This document shows, one piece after another, positions 47,701 through 54,688 of a DNA stretch of 64,000 bases (its first letter is position 1; each line of letters begins with the position of its first letter). Source of the stretch: Pseudomonas rubra. GTDB taxonomy: Bacteria; Pseudomonadota; Gammaproteobacteria; Pseudomonadales; Pseudomonadaceae. The stretch spans positions 1 to 64,000 of the forward strand of contig NZ_JAMDGZ010000034.1 of NCBI RefSeq assembly GCF_028656935.1, in the 5' to 3' direction. Under the pieces are notes generated by a model. The model was not told the origin of the DNA, made no database searches, and saw only the letters and a list, made by a program, of their open reading frames with translations. The translations under genes were made by a program, and so were the position numbers.

Positions 47701-49604
47701 ACCCCGGCCGGCACCGGCGTAATGGTGTGCAAGCTGCCTTTGAGCTGTTTGAAGAATACCGCCTGGCCGCGTCCGACACCGACCAGAACGATGTCCAGGC
47801 GCTGGCTGGTGCTGCTGGCGCTGACGCTGGTCTTCAAGGCGATGATCCGCGTGCTTGCGCGCTGGCCATCGTTCTCGGCGGCGTCCGGCATATGGCTGGC
47901 GCTGTGCTCGTCGGAGTTCTCCAGCCACAAGTCGGTGCCCAGCTCGGCAATCGGCGTGGACCTGGCTGGCTGCGGATGACTGAGCAGCAGGTAAGCGCCA
48001 GGGTTGTCGATAAAATCCAGCAACAGACCCGGCTGCCAGCCCTGATGCAGTTTCAACTCAAGCCCGGCGACCACACAGTTGCGCTCGCCGGACAGCGGGG
48101 TCTTGCGCAGGATCAGGATCTGTCGTAACTGCAGCGGCGCCAGACCGACCCGCACCTCGAACTGCAGCGCCGGCAGGTCGGGTTCGTCCAGGCCAAAGGG
48201 ATTTTTCAGCTGTGTCAGGATCGCGCAGATGCCCTGGGCCAGGGCATCCAGAGCGTGGCCGAGCATCGCTAGCGCATCGGCCAGCACCTTGCCGACAAAC
48301 AGCACCGCTTTTGCCAGCGCAGCGGCAAAGCGACCGAGGATTTCCAGTAGCCGGGTCAGGCGGGGTGCAGTGGCTTCGGGGCCTTCCAGGCTGGCGAGGA
48401 AAGCGACAACACTTCTCGCGCCGCGCAGCAAGGCGGCGCCAGCGTTATCGAGCAGCGCAAGCGGATAAGGCTCGACCAGCTCCAGGGCAATGATGCGCGA
48501 AGCCGAGGTGGTGAACTGCACCTGCCCCTTGAGCGTGATGAACGTTTGCGGGTCGTCGGCCAGGCGAATTTGCAAGCGTTCGAACGTCACGTCGGCCAGC
48601 AGGCAGCGATCCTGATTCTGGGCGAGCCAGGCAAGGCTGACTGACAAACCGCTGACCTGGACTTCCAGCGGCCCGAGCCGGCCGTTATGGACGTGATCTT
48701 TCAGCACCTCAAGCGTGCCTTGGGGGGGCTGATGCTTCAACCACAGACCGCTGCCGGTATTGGCGACCGTGAGGCGACTGATGGAAACCTCACCGACGAC
48801 TGCCTTGAAACTGATCTCGAACTGGGCAAGCTGCGGCTCTATATCGACCCAGTTGACGGGGTCGGCAGACGCCACCAGTGCCCAGCGCAAAACGCCGCCC
48901 GACAGATCGATAGCCAGCAGAGGTTGGGCTGGCGTTGCCTTCAGGCTCACATTGACGTGGCTGGCGAAGACCGCGTCGAGCCGGTCGAGCAAGCGTGACG
49001 AGCCGATATCACCTGGCCAGACCAGCGTGGTAGTGGCGCTCAGGTCGGGGAACTCGAACTCCGGGAAGGAAAAGTTCAGGTCGTCCAGGTCCACGCGCAA
49101 TAGCGCTGGACGGTTAAGGTGCAGCGCGCAGCAGAAGCTGCTGCTGACCTGAACGTTCGGCAGGGCCGGTTTGACCGCCAGGGCCAGGGTGGAGTGCAGC
49201 GAAAACTCGGCAATGCGCTCGCTTTTTTCCAGCAGCCAGTCGGCCAACAGCAGCTTGATCTCGCCGCTCGTTGCCGTGGTCAGGCCGAGGAATGCGTTGC
49301 TGCTGTCCCACGTGACATGCACCGACTCCAGCGCTCGGAGTGCATCGACCAGCTCAGCCTTTGCCTGCGCCTCGCGCAAGTCGACTTCTCGCTTCACGGC
49401 TGCAACCGAAAGGGCCCGCGTGCCATCGCCGGCGGGCTCCGAGGCCCACTCGGGCACGCTGACCGCCGACGGCATCTTCGCACTGATCCGCACCACGCCC
49501 GCCTGCTCCAGCAACAGCCTTTGCCAGCCCGCGCCTTGCTGCGGATCGCGCTCCAGGTACAACACCAGCTCGTTGTCGAACTGCGCGATGATCATCCGTT
49601 CCAC
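38766..49604 (-). CDS. Giant 3612-residue beta-rich protein of unknown function
   Basis: An unbroken 10.8-kb frame. Residues 1-420 and 480-1370 are beta-rich repeats with many alternating hydrophobic residues (for example TFELRGFGFHP and KIDFHGLWIAP), broken by a hydrophobic helical stretch at about 425-465. Residues 1400-1520 are a long run of glycine- and aromatic-rich strands. A Pro/Thr/Gln linker near 1575, a charged Gln/Arg/Ala helix at about 1740-1790 and a fibronectin-III-like motif (YSVTPVDIAGTRG, about 2000) follow. No signal peptide and no catalytic motif are seen. The GTG at 49604 follows GGGAG at 5-6 bases. It could be a scaffold, tube or lipid-conducting bridge; all are guesses. 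Confidence 0.75.
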   Translation of the reverse strand: MERMIIAQFDNELVLYLERDPQQGAGWQRLLLEQAGVVRISAKMPSAVSVPEWASEPAGDGTRALSVAAVKREVDLREAQAKAELVDALRALESVHVTWDSSNAFLGLTTATSGEIKLLLADWLLEKSERIAEFSLHSTLALAVKPALPNVQVSSSFCCALHLNRPALLRVDLDDLNFSFPEFEFPDLSATTTLVWPGDIGSSRLLDRLDAVFASHVNVSLKATPAQPLLAIDLSGGVLRWALVASADPVNWVDIEPQLAQFEISFKAVVGEVSISRLTVANTGSGLWLKHQPPQGTLEVLKDHVHNGRLGPLEVQVSGLSVSLAWLAQNQDRCLLADVTFERLQIRLADDPQTFITLKGQVQFTTSASRIIALELVEPYPLALLDNAGAALLRGARSVVAFLASLEGPEATAPRLTRLLEILGRFAAALAKAVLFVGKVLADALAMLGHALDALAQGICAILTQLKNPFGLDEPDLPALQFEVRVGLAPLQLRQILILRKTPLSGERNCVVAGLELKLHQGWQPGLLLDFIDNPGAYLLLSHPQPARSTPIAELGTDLWLENSDEHSASHMPDAAENDGQRASTRIIALKTSVSASSTSQRLDIVLVGVGRGQAVFFKQLKGSLHTITPVPAGVEVKGRLQLEPLDLDVDVAFAKDRLLPLLGMGEPGIAADPPPKDDFLKKLKDSFAQVVWVENFSSNYNSAKREVNGELTLGVKAAGIQSQVKLALTLALETLRVKLQAPTGVGLKSRRIFEQALGLTWVIEQLDDDARKRNDEVEMFTLSFLDGESGLGLNPDKARMELRFNGLSANDDGIVFKVSNFFIGRRGIDISATVDDRAVRINGLDVPFRFHTGRFKMAASKLVEATICGRGTLPPALIGDAECTLDLAFGQDASGIVLQSGKVAIDKKGEAIVCHATRFTLNITDLDIGIQLDGGYHLYLLVTGSLRFTPKAGEFEGGLLGFLKDIEISLERTPLTGDARVLARHISFQKALNPKKSFSLFNLFTFELRGFGFHPSSDRFDGAPAINLSGQIKFAEIGDVMQPKIDFHGLWIAPARKGEALPRISAEGLGLDLQLAGSVKVRGAVLAVDPSTRTVEGKQFAPVGYNTYGFLGEGEVEIPGWGTMQASLGFLEVERKDVPGTRRKAFFVYLQKDKLAVEVPTGFWNFYMREAGMGFGFRYTLTGIRAADEAKTPAQLIRVLDDVSKRQGDLARFGAWTPDPEGDRFTLALRAALQAYPAKKTYIDKEEEVAQNPFFFDMIVALRSDLTLLASLRGWLGVNYADFRANKDSFRERPGLRGYLYISAPRSELLARMVGDSKGFIGERFEGLRTGEVLRRAVESVDWSATLYIRPGLFHYELGWPDQLAVRLVDSPNMKVTLRGGMIFRAADDGLLWGYNIEADAWLAFGGSSGGSVGVAVEATLQARFVARLIAYLSWRFSGSMVYGLVMLDASLTFRVRAWMEIDLGFKSFTIRIGFSYSVQFSAAIEMAVTTSGVGGRGNARLAISVFGCTLSVGVGFAFNSATLDAARAQVQRFLAMSISADQPDLPPAVASKDGDQRIDAGAQLETRKAQPQQALPTPTTAQSGSVPKPDLIYPPGAGRSIGKTNFWLVLHEAAAPASLAHTGVTYAYGLLVPREVRQEAEGGFYASPPCQNNPLPGFSYRLDYSNLGQLVDTVRLGTLGELLALKTEVEYVFSRWTSKIPVDTPQVDFWLDQLFDECFLTSTAWQAVKDAEPWRLSLNRQEPKRARQHQRQTPQDTRDEAARAAQRDHAQRQHAADAVQYPADDRAHQARSTAMSMFLEQFVAFASGAGRTNPDEAHVLDLGMMFYGPVEQLEKLAQSLTVYKHDQTDDVPGSVEVFNPAQGWFQRQDPIFDRSKLELGANGLCMNWDLSLPWLRNIHEDPDQFLHHYEIRRTIEGREYQPRMMQIKPAATLGESQEGKGLSRVALYPTDWQYIDDFADLPADWRRALLPSTNESDALLAARAWTQLTLPSDVTFTYSVTPVDIAGTRGLSKSFLYTFEMPRAPVRSAEAEIRVVQTLYSDQRASPADSGLCWQTRHNRPNDLALYIAVHDPAWKHKDGLKAKRSYTLIVEQEQILPAGSYAAGGATDKVRGLGSAGAQAVPVQLHFEIQSNDLSQLSFEAHPLEREKALRARVQALEPDQDTLRRFDRWGALSGEPGWDKALLSSAQLSRLLDALWISADGQRVATRFWLRTNITLPDDGQQGDNPPLTSHLVPVACELTMDHRQRINDKESQDVELNSTRPEVFEWPVHLRLPPLPQRQVRVRSGFLHLRMPVPGARLEQWAGNNEQCIEVQRDSARRSAVHLEFDVVPNWDSKTVEPLHLTSVAGFDLHELDLDDLAPLDTRATALENSPDTWKRARRVAHIELLAPEEASLVPSNNADWLGWQAHYPSESWRAKPCAQNQVSAPRRAWYSARETTPCFPERLPRQRLLLQAPESAIIELLRNGVPDSIMAKFAITVGSPAARTLDGKLSTLEIKQCVPIVENAGVAPQQHFFVFDQYQCLRKEQGDKFSASVLRYLLLSLCLEGLDSQTDVLALWRRDPGALDGLNLELSAYIDGTDGLRLTQLASVQVALDFRSPLHPLLEETLAELALRDRQPGNQTGKFVPQVYRAYNVMLQPAPQVDARELNGYLAASPASSDPYGWGVLQGLGLAATLRLYDLGKGRFLRPSELAARVDAVFSGVLARWQRRLGNSCQAFAEVLLKPGGNRVVRPFDATSTATTGSKAFQVDDDGLAMIQLSLRPTPEMVWKYRRLTFDNVEACLKALEGEAGNDWTVERISLCLKRVSNDNVREVIDLVDPATGYGVTLGKQDEQVKLQLAQARLVKHRLWERYPDGRNDFAGIEMWYELQVTISPADGKPAQKTVNVKIPTTAVRRGRPLRDPGAFSAGIEVFELFAVHKAEAWARQMKKNSRFTTLLAHLHAVTPDFADPEPDAYTSLMEQYAPWSQRLLDYAAAPEPHLTGPAVVNLALAAPSKTNPLRLAADAAGCVRLYIPSDDRWGHARAYALRPVSRYAHLMASVKVLPPDERERLVTADMLQQPIGHAIAVVPRTERIEPPVILGSSIQHETWELMLARHGEESLAASNRSLFARLGKPDVLLTQLRAYRSPGWPEKLTQRHNFAVPNLYPQRKAVHPQQQPAWERSRDDQPPAPGELRRLTPARLAEMAESQSGLWKGADVVNFPAVAPHYKVLAVAAARAGIVVSELVSVLQDDLPRRALRTLDNAKKLAPILSLKVGKNNETLYLLSHRLLSHHDLTPQAAREWDSEDPRDVRWWPDPDISYQLLYHAPSGATLLSEELSNTGLVAEDPATAAVAVRCRGTRWTSIGEPDLVLSSPDQGTFSLTVTYAPILTDLMSMQWLPAYSSNLLFERAISRIGRVLAAHERSFGLEQRALESESDYEARILGFPSQFGQQAVWFKFHGKFDTSELLGDCLMVGERVEQWLKDNGTGADLAARFTQAIRTGNLIDLTAIKPLRYWPRSASGLPAWEAGPLQLTPVPTPAGMPEVLILWDIPIDSEIDALLASGHELTKVNSRFWQLLVQRLRGNAGRLELRAVDARATWPGETQTQHPGVTSVAVQWPKLVTMIS

Positions 49605-49664
49605 AGCACTCCCTCCCCTTACCTCGGCTTCCTGCGGCGCGTCTAAAGGTTTAGGCGCAATCGG

Positions 49665-50057
49665 TCATGCTGAAACGGTTTCCGGCATTTGCTTGTCGGG
49701 GCCTTCGGGAACGCCGGCCCCCGCGCCCAGCCGGCGGATCGTCGACTTGGGCAGCGTTGGCGCATCGACCAGGATCGCATCTGCGAGCAGGATGCCCCGC
49801 GCCCGCAACGCGACCACCAGGGTGGAAAGGCAACCCTTGTGCCTGAGCACCTGGATCCACAGCTCTGCCCGATCGATACCCAGTTCGGTCGAACTGGTGT
49901 CCAGGTCGTCAGCGCTCAGATTCAGCTTTTCACGTCCCACACGAATTTGCGTCAGCGCTTCGACAGCTTGCGGGTAGGTATCAGGGTCGCGAAGGATGCG
50001 TTCGACATCTTGGTCATTGAACGTCAGTTCAGGTAGAGCTTCATCCGGGACAGGCAT
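49665..50057 (-). CDS. Small helical protein at the head of the giant-gene operon
   Basis: The 130-residue acidic protein is mostly helical and unrecognised. The pattern of the second half (NLSADDLDTSSTELG, LWIQVLRHKGCLSTLVVALRARG) recalls the death-like effector-associated domains that recruit partners in bacterial conflict systems, but the similarity is only by eye. ATG at 50057 was chosen over a TTG at 50183, whose extra 42 residues are Arg/Cys-rich and unlikely; GGAGG lies about 11 bases before it. It ends 60 bp upstream of the 3612-residue gene, on the same strand. Confidence 0.55.
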   Translation of the reverse strand: MPVPDEALPELTFNDQDVERILRDPDTYPQAVEALTQIRVGREKLNLSADDLDTSSTELGIDRAELWIQVLRHKGCLSTLVVALRARGILLADAILVDAPTLPKSTIRRLGAGAGVPEGPDKQMPETVSA

Positions 50058-50152
50058 TTCACGCCGAGCCTCCAGCACGCACAGTAGCAATCCAGCCAGA
50101 ACGCAACGCGAACATCGGCGCGACCCGGACCTGGTGTTTCTCGGCTCCTTCC

Positions 50153-50617
50153 CTACTGCGGCAACGCTAGCGACGAGCGACAACCGAGGGCACTGCGGAT
50201 GAGGTTACTAAGCAATAGCACAATGCAACTGCAGGCGCGAAAAATATTGCCTTCAGCTTGCAATCCGTGAGCAACGGCAGTTCGTTCAGCCCTCCCCAAA
50301 CAACTGAAGAGCAAAAAACACTGACAGGAATTATTTTGCAAGGGTACTTTCTCGAGCTCAATATTTGAAAAATGAATATAATAATCAGTGATATGGACGC
50401 TTTGGTGCCGAAGTTTCCAGCTCGAAAAACGACGCGACGCCACGCCAGTGCTGAAAGATTGCTCAACCCGCTTTGCAACACCGAATCGCACTCGCCAAGG
50501 CGGCGATTCGCCAGGACCTGCGGCACGTACACCGACAAAAACCGCGACCCTGCGACGCTTGTCTTTGGGAGACTGGGCAATGGCCAGAAATGCGATTTGA
50601 TCCGGCGGAACGCGCAT
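50153..50617 (-). CDS. Possible small or frameshifted gene
   Basis: An ATG at 50617 has a strong ribosome-binding site (AAGGAGAA, six bases away) and begins MRVPPDQIAFLAIAQSPKDK. The frame then becomes Arg/Cys-rich, while an overlapping frame encodes a hydrophobic helix (SISLIIIFIFQIL). A single frameshift would join a soluble start to this membrane segment. It may be a decayed membrane-protein gene in the 674-bp space between the membrane-protein gene and the operon head, or no gene at all. Positions 50200-50400 are notably AT-rich and may hold the promoter of the giant genes. Confidence 0.3.
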   Translation of the reverse strand: MRVPPDQIAFLAIAQSPKDKRRRVAVFVGVRAAGPGESPPWRVRFGVAKRVEQSFSTGVASRRFSSWKLRHQSVHITDYYIHFSNIELEKVPLQNNSCQCFLLFSCLGRAERTAVAHGLQAEGNIFRACSCIVLLLSNLIRSALGCRSSLALPQ

Positions 50618-50731
50618 GTTGCGTTCTCCTTAGCAGCTCGAAAGGAAGGTCGATTGATACAACCAAGCGATTACCGGACTAAGTTCTTTGGCAGCACATC
50701 GCGCGCGACCACGATGACAAGGATCTATTGT

Positions 50732-51442
50732 TCAAATTGCAACAACGAAATCTACGATAGCGCGCTCAGCAAAGCGGCCTACATAAATCTCACGTTCAAA
50801 CGGCAACAACGGGTCATTAGGGTTCGCCTGTCTAATGCTCCCGCTCGCCACAATGCGATAAATTTTGCTGGTTTCCAGAGTGCTACCACCGGAAGACGGC
50901 AAACGCATCGGGTCAGCAAAAAACACATTCTTCAAACGCGACCACAGATGAGGAGTCCCGCCGATAACACCAGTAATCGGCGGACTCATATGAGGTGGAG
51001 GAACGGCTATTTCCTCAAGATGAATCCTCACATCCCCCACGGCCTGATTTCGAATGATCCTGATCGAAACCCATGCACTGCCACTTGCAGGTTTCGGCTT
51101 GTCTTGTACAGCCTCAACTGGCGGTCGTAATCCTAATGTCTTGAGAAGCTGATAGATGGCCGAACTTCCCCCTGCCAGGACACAAGCAGAGAGAAACCTG
51201 GATAACGACCCAGCGTTACTTTGACCGCCGGCCATTGAGACGATTTTGTTAAATATGTCGTAATCAAACTGTCTGACGACGGCATAGCCGACTGCAATCA
51301 TGATGAGTGTCTTTACGGCGCGCTTATTGAAAAACTCCAGGTACAGACGCCATTGAAACAACGTGCTGAGGGCCGACTCCAGGACAGCGGCAACCACAAA
51401 GGCGCCCACCAGCAACGGAATCAAAACATTGAGATCAGTCAT
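50732..51442 (-). CDS. Membrane protein of the accessory block
   Basis: The 236-residue protein has three N-terminal transmembrane helices (about residues 8-30, 42-65 and 80-105) and a soluble beta-rich C-terminal half of about 120 residues. The start at 51442 has GGAGAG six bases upstream. It follows the 251-residue gene by 57 bp on the same strand. I recognise no family. Small membrane proteins beside peptidoglycan-cleaving effectors can be holin-like exporters or immunity proteins; here this is inference from the C-terminal lysozyme-like domain of the giant protein downstream. Confidence 0.75.
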   Translation of the reverse strand: MTDLNVLIPLLVGAFVVAAVLESALSTLFQWRLYLEFFNKRAVKTLIMIAVGYAVVRQFDYDIFNKIVSMAGGQSNAGSLSRFLSACVLAGGSSAIYQLLKTLGLRPPVEAVQDKPKPASGSAWVSIRIIRNQAVGDVRIHLEEIAVPPPHMSPPITGVIGGTPHLWSRLKNVFFADPMRLPSSGGSTLETSKIYRIVASGSIRQANPNDPLLPFEREIYVGRFAERAIVDFVVAI

Positions 51443-51499
51443 CAGTTCTCTCCATCGAAAAGAGATCCGCTCACACAAACTTCAGCCTTGATCTTTGAT

Positions 51500-52255
51500 T
51501 CAGGATACGGGTAACGGGATCGTATCTACTCTGCACCCCTGCCCCGCAAAACCCGCATTCAATAACTGGAGGAGAAAGCGTCTCGCCTCAAAGGCCGAGG
51601 CTCGGTATTTGCGATAGGAATCAGCATTGACTAACACCGGGTCAAAGAGTGTCTTCATTTTCTCCAACTCGCCGACCGCGGCTTCAAGATCGGATTTGGC
51701 TTGTGCCACAGTGGAGGCAGTGCTAGACAGGGTTCGGGCAGCTCTTACTGCTGCACTCATCGCACGCGCTGCAGACTGGGCCGGCGTCTTTGGAGCAACT
51801 GCGCCAATGACCCCCTTGAACAACGCTACGCGCCCTTTCCCAAACGCAACAACCGCTTCAGCCTTTTCCTGCGGCGTCCTTGCGTCATACAACTGGATCC
51901 CGAATTCCGCAGTTTCGTAAAGTATTTTCACTCCATACGCAGAGCCGATACAGACCGGATTACGTGTGAGGACGCAAGTCTCGACAGTAAGGTCGACGGT
52001 GACGCCAATCGCCTCAAGAGCCAACTTCTTGTTGCCCTTGGCTACAGCCTCCGACGCCTTGCTCACAGCAATTTGGCGACGGTCCAAAGCAGCTATGATC
52101 GTGATGACTTCTGAATCGAGTTCGGTCTGGAGCATCGACGCACTTCTAGACGCTTCCTTGGCCAGAGCAGCATCGAACTGCCCAAGCGCCAAGCAGTCTG
52201 CCACGCTATATCCAGCAATTTGCGCATCAATCAAAGAGGTGCATTGATAGGGCAT
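51500..52255 (-). CDS. Helical protein of unknown function, first gene of the accessory block
   Basis: The 251-residue protein is Ala-rich and helical. A Gly/Val-rich hydrophobic stretch at about 80-115 (TVDLTVETCVLTRNPVCIG and the following residues) might insert in a membrane. A coiled-coil-like helix spans about 165-205, and cysteines occur at 5, 21, 93, 102 and near the C-terminus. GAGGA lies six to seven bases before the ATG. I recognise no family. It heads the minus-strand run that leads to the giant genes, so its promoter probably lies in 52256-52400. Confidence 0.72.
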   Translation of the reverse strand: MPYQCTSLIDAQIAGYSVADCLALGQFDAALAKEASRSASMLQTELDSEVITIIAALDRRQIAVSKASEAVAKGNKKLALEAIGVTVDLTVETCVLTRNPVCIGSAYGVKILYETAEFGIQLYDARTPQEKAEAVVAFGKGRVALFKGVIGAVAPKTPAQSAARAMSAAVRAARTLSSTASTVAQAKSDLEAAVGELEKMKTLFDPVLVNADSYRKYRASAFEARRFLLQLLNAGFAGQGCRVDTIPLPVS

Positions 52256-52853
52256 GGTGTGTCCTCAGAAATAATGCCGCGTCTTCCTGTCCCTATCGTT
52301 CCTGGCGACGCCCGCCGCGAACGTTATCTTCGAAGGTTTAGGGGGTTGACCTACAAACTGTAGCTACTACCCGCCAAATTGCTCTGGATTTTTCATGGCA
52401 CTATGCCTTTTTCCTTTTAGTATTCGTGTAGACGACTTATCCCTCGCTGACAGTGCCCAGAAGGGCTTGATGGCTCCTGCCACAGCAGCCGATTGGCAAA
52501 CGCCGTCCTTCATCGCGGAAAATGACTTCATGAGCATGCGTTCAGGAAAACTTTATGACCGAGTACTGCGATCTTGTGATGAAGGGAGGGATCACCAACT
52601 GAGTTGTGTACCCCACTCAGCCAGTAGCCGCGTCGAGTCAGACCCTGATTACGCATCATCCCGCAGGGTGAACGTGGGGGCACACTGAGAACCACCAAAC
52701 GCCATACTTGAACTCAGGCTGACTCTCCATTCGAGTTGGGTGCCCTCCCAGCAGCCATCTCAGCTAAGTTGGCAGGCGAATAGATCCTGCCAGGATTTTT
52801 CGCCTCATTTTTCCAAAAATTATTTCTGGCGGTACTCCAGCACTCCCACCCCC

Positions 52854-52982
52854 ATGGATCAATCCAGCCGGCACCAGATGCACCGCGAAATCATGCGCTG
52901 TCGCCCCGATATCCATGCGACCGTGCACCTGCATCCCGATGATGTCATTGCATTTTCTCCGTCATGCAATGGCGGCAGATGA
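52854..52982 (+). pseudogene. Fragment resembling a class II aldolase/adducin gene
   Basis: The reading MHREIMRCRPDIHATVHLHP resembles the substrate-side motif of class II aldolases, in which two histidines bind the metal. The frame stops at 52980, and a following frame begins with unrelated residues, so this is a relic without the rest of the enzyme. The other parts of the 1.1-kb space 52256-53350 have no gene that I can support; stops occur in all frames. Confidence 0.4.
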
Positions 52983-53350
52983 GGTACGTGTCGAACGACA
53001 CCGCGCTCGTCATGGGCAAGCTGCCATGCATTCTTGGCGAGGGCGTGAATGTCGAGCTCGACGTCAGCGCAATCGGTCCATGCAAATGGACTCGCTATCA
53101 GACGCGCCCTGCCCTGTTTCCGGCCATCACGGCGTGGATTAATCGTGATGTAAGCAGTGATCAAAATCTCGCAGAAAGTTCCCCTCGCCCTATTCGACTT
53201 TGACAGTACACATCAACTTTAGTCATGAGCATACACGCTACTCATGAACCGACTTATCAAGAATTTACGGCGCAAAAACGCAAACAGACAGCAACTTTAT
53301 ACGCGAATCAATACCCTTTCGGCACGTCTTCGGAGTATCGAGAGAGCTGT

Positions 53351-54595
53351 ATGTTCCTGTACGTCAATACCTTCATTCGCCCTGCCAAACCCACCTCGTT
53401 CGCTCATGCCAGCAAGGCCAGGTCCCTTGCCTTCCTGCCTGTCCACGCAAGCCTCGCGACGTTGTTGTTGGTAGGGCCGGCACTCGCTGCACCACTGCCG
53501 TCCCCCGTCGTCGCCAACACCTTGCCAGCCAACCCCAACCCTTTTGCCGTGGATACGGGACTTCTGGGCAAAGTCTACGTCAGCGGCCAATTGACCGGAC
53601 TCGGCCTCTGGCAGAACCACGTGGTCGACACCCCCGGCAATGGCAATGAAAACGTCCGTGCCGACCTCAGCAATGCGCAGGTCGAGATCCAGACCACCGA
53701 CGGGCCGTTGCAGTTTTACATACAGGCTGGTAGCTACTCGCTGCCCTCACTAGGCAGCGCCTACATGAAGTCGAGCAAGGCCGCCGATGAACTCTACGGC
53801 AACCTGCCCGTGGGCTACCTAAAGGCCCCGATCGGCGAGCACTTATCCATCATTGCCGGCTCCCTGCCGACACTGGTCGGCGCGGAGTCTACTTTCACCT
53901 TCCAGAACATCAACATCCAACGTGGACTGCTGTGGAACCAGGAACCCGCGATCAGCCGCGGGGTGCAGCTGAACTTCGCGGGTGATCGGCTCAGCGCCAG
54001 CTTGTCGGTGAACGATGGCTTCTACTCAGGGAAGTACAACTGGGTCAGCACCAGCCTTGCCTACGGATTTGATGCCAGCAACACCATCGCGTTCATTGGC
54101 GCAGGCAACTTCTCGAGCAACTCGAAGTCCACCACCGCAACGCCCATGGTGCAGAACAACAGCCAGATCTACAACCTGATCTACACCCACTCCAAGGGTG
54201 ACTTCACCCTCAGTCCCTATCTGCAATACACCCGAGTCGACAAGGACGCCGCCAGCGGTATCGGCGCCGCAGCCGAGAGCTACGGCGCGGCGGTACTGGG
54301 CAAGTACAACTTTGATAACCACTGGGCTCTGGGTGTGCGTGCCGAGTACATCGACAGCCAAGGTGGAAGCTGTAGCCTGGACGACGATTGTGCATCGACC
54401 AACTTGCTCTATGGCCCAGGATCCGGCGCATGGTCGTTTACCGCCACGCCCACCTACCGAGATGGACCCTTCTTCGTCCGTGGCGAGCTGGCCTACGTCA
54501 GGGCATTGGGCGCCGACGAGAGTTCAGCCTTCGGCGGTGCAGGTGAGGAGCATGACCAAGTGCGCATGCTCGCCGAAACCGGCCTGATGTTCTGA
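53351..54595 (+). CDS. Outer-membrane beta-barrel protein (porin-like)
   Basis: The 414-residue protein has a long signal peptide ending near ALAAPLP (about residue 48). After it, short amphipathic strands alternate with turns, and the last residues end in LAETGLMF with a terminal Phe, the outer-membrane-targeting signature. It resembles the beta-barrel porin-2 family. The start was taken at 53351, where the signal peptide begins, with GAGAG five bases away. It precedes the glutamine-synthetase-family gene by 93 bp on the same strand, so it may be the uptake pore for the amine used by that enzyme. That is inference. Confidence 0.82.
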   Translation: MFLYVNTFIRPAKPTSFAHASKARSLAFLPVHASLATLLLVGPALAAPLPSPVVANTLPANPNPFAVDTGLLGKVYVSGQLTGLGLWQNHVVDTPGNGNENVRADLSNAQVEIQTTDGPLQFYIQAGSYSLPSLGSAYMKSSKAADELYGNLPVGYLKAPIGEHLSIIAGSLPTLVGAESTFTFQNINIQRGLLWNQEPAISRGVQLNFAGDRLSASLSVNDGFYSGKYNWVSTSLAYGFDASNTIAFIGAGNFSSNSKSTTATPMVQNNSQIYNLIYTHSKGDFTLSPYLQYTRVDKDAASGIGAAAESYGAAVLGKYNFDNHWALGVRAEYIDSQGGSCSLDDDCASTNLLYGPGSGAWSFTATPTYRDGPFFVRGELAYVRALGADESSAFGGAGEEHDQVRMLAETGLMF

Positions 54596-54688
54596 ACCGC
54601 AGGCCCTGCGGCAACGTGCTGACTGGCCCGTTCCCGCGGGGCCTGGCTGGCGCTTCAAGGATAGAACGATGAAACTTGCGAGGCCTCT

